From NCBI RefSeq assembly GCF_001418325.1, contig NZ_LIPN01000007.1:1-33753 (forward strand): a stretch of DNA of 33,753 bases, in the 5' to 3' direction. Positions within the stretch are counted from its first letter, which is position 1. Every line of letters starts with the position of its first letter. This document shows positions 32,885-33,753 of the stretch, one piece after another. The DNA comes from Streptomyces atriruber (GTDB lineage Bacteria > Actinomycetota > Actinomycetes > Streptomycetales > Streptomycetaceae). A program made the translations under genes and the position numbers. The notes below the pieces were generated by a model. It was not told the DNA's origin, did no database searches, and saw nothing but the letters and a program-made list of their open reading frames with translations.

Positions 32885-33753
32885 GGGAAGTCCTTGCCGA
32901 ATCGTGAGTGCAGGAGGCCGAAGGGGCGTACCGCGTAGGCGCGGTCCAGGAGGATCTCGGCGAGCGGTACGCAGGGGCCGAGGCCGGTGTCGGCGGCCGT
33001 GTCCGGGTCCGGCGCGTCCCGGGCCGCCTGATGGGCCAGGACCCGGTAGAAGCGGGACAGGTCGGTGCGCAACGCCCTGCCGTCAAAGGGGAATTCGAGC
33101 AGCGGGTCGGCGTGCGCGGCGACGGTGCGGAGCTGGGCGGCGGTCATGCGGGGGCCGTCCGTGCCGCCACCGGGCCCCGTCCTGCTCCCGTCCGGCTCCT
33201 CGCCCTCGCCGAGGAGACGGTGCGCCGCGCCCCACACCTCCGCCTTCATCCGCACGCGCGACTGTTCGTCGGTCAGGCCGTGCGCGGAGAAGAGCTGGGC
33301 CAGCGCCCGCACCGCCGCGCCGAGCCCGTCGGCGTCCCGCGCGTGGTCGACGCGGATGCGCACGGCGGCCGTGCGGGCGGCGGTGCGGTGCCGGGAGTGC
33401 TGCGGCACGGCGTCGAGGGCGGCGATGGCGTCGGTGAGGGCGTCGGGGCCGCCGAGGGCGAGCCGGGCCCGGACGGCGCCGAACGCGGCGCTGCCCAGCG
33501 AGGGGTTCCGCAGCCGCACGGCCTCGTAGAAGGTCAGGGCCTCGTGGCGGCGCCCGAGCTGTTCCGCGCAGTAGCCGAGGGCCAGCTTCGGCGCGTACTC
33601 GCCGGGGATGGCGGCGTACACCCGGTCGAAGTGTCCGCGGGCCTCGGGCACCCGGGAGCGGGCCAGCGCGAGCAGCCCCCGGTGCCAGTCGAGCCGCCAG
33701 TCGTGCGGTCCGTTCGCGGGCCCTATGGCGTCCTCGGCCAGGGCGAGCGCGGT
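32833..33753 (-). CDS. PknG-like serine/threonine kinase, C-terminal TPR part (5'-truncated)
   Basis: Only the last 306 or so residues are in the window. The frame stays open to the right edge. The visible part matches the C-terminal TPR domain of PknG: DWRLDWHRGLLALARSRVPEARGHFDRVYAAIPGEYAPKLALGYCAEQLG, then helical repeats (ALTFYEAVRLRNPSLGSAAFGAVRARLALGG) and the end LGKKIRNWPPRSAWK. The kinase and rubredoxin-like domains lie outside and cannot be checked. PknG regulates central nitrogen/carbon metabolism in mycobacteria and corynebacteria, partly through OdhI/GarA. It is the upstream-most visible gene of a four-gene operon with VWA, GlnX-like and binding-lipoprotein genes. Confidence 0.8.
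   Translation of the reverse strand, partial: TALALAEDAIGPANGPHDWRLDWHRGLLALARSRVPEARGHFDRVYAAIPGEYAPKLALGYCAEQLGRRHEALTFYEAVRLRNPSLGSAAFGAVRARLALGGPDALTDAIAALDAVPQHSRHRTAARTAAVRIRVDHARDADGLGAAVRALAQLFSAHGLTDEQSRVRMKAEVWGAAHRLLGEGEEPDGSRTGPGGGTDGPRMTAAQLRTVAAHADPLLEFPFDGRALRTDLSRFYRVLAHQAARDAPDPDTAADTGLGPCVPLAEILLDRAYAVRPFGLLHSRFGKDFPWLGKKIRNWPPRSAWK

Overview
The window is chromosomal DNA from a high-G+C actinomycete, almost certainly a Streptomyces. The signs are extreme third-position G/C bias, many GTG starts, GGAGG-type ribosome sites, strong hairpin terminators without T-tracts, F420 cofactor biosynthesis (fbiC), an XRE-DUF5753/DUF397 regulator pair, and a PknG/GlnX-type module. The block fbiC ... 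XRE/DUF397 ... GPP34 ... D-Ala-D-Ala carboxypeptidase is, as I recall, arranged much like the SCO4429-SCO4442 neighbourhood of S. coelicolor. I see no rRNA, tRNA, CRISPR array, transposase, integrase or prophage gene. The window looks like chromosome core rather than a mobile island.

Left part (1-8.9 kb). The 3' part of an aldehyde dehydrogenase gene converges on a Tat-exported PHP/CehA-type metallohydrolase. Next come a small signal-peptide/membrane-anchor protein and a short ankyrin protein. An F420-dependent luciferase-like oxidoreductase lies directly before fbiC, whose product makes FO, the F420 chromophore precursor. A secreted seven-bladed FG-GAP beta-propeller protein closes this part.

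Centre (8.9-21.8 kb). Two tandem paralogous P-loop ATPases with long C-terminal TPR arrays (810 and 1115 aa) are followed by an ADP-ribosylglycohydrolase homologue. In that homologue the metal-binding aspartates of both signature motifs are replaced, so it is probably a pseudoenzyme. A MarR regulator and a divergent MFS exporter share an intergenic region packed with TTGAG/CTCAA half-sites. The exporter converges with a sodium:solute symporter, and one hairpin spans both stop codons. An SDR dehydrogenase and an unclassified alpha/beta-barrel-like protein diverge from a CTGACG-GGG-CGTCAG palindrome.

Right part (21.9-33.75 kb). DUF397 and XRE-DUF5753 genes (Scr2/Scr1-like) and a GPP34-family gene lie on the minus strand. 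They are opposite an envelope-associated carboxypeptidase that has about 400 residues of repetitive disordered cytoplasmic sequence and a candidate ECF-type promoter. A polytopic membrane protein follows. The last four genes form a tightly overlapping minus-strand operon: the C-terminal TPR part of a PknG-like kinase, a VWA protein, a four-helix GlnX-like membrane protein and a substrate-binding lipoprotein with no permease. This looks like a nutrient-sensing module parallel to mycobacterial PknG-GlnX-GlnH, but with an added VWA subunit and a binding protein that looks like the family-1 (sugar-type) fold.

The observations I rate most worth following are the metal-site-less ADP-ribosylglycohydrolase beside the twin TPR ATPases, the PknG/VWA/GlnX/SBP module, the MarR operator array, and the repeat-rich carboxypeptidase with its putative envelope-stress promoter.
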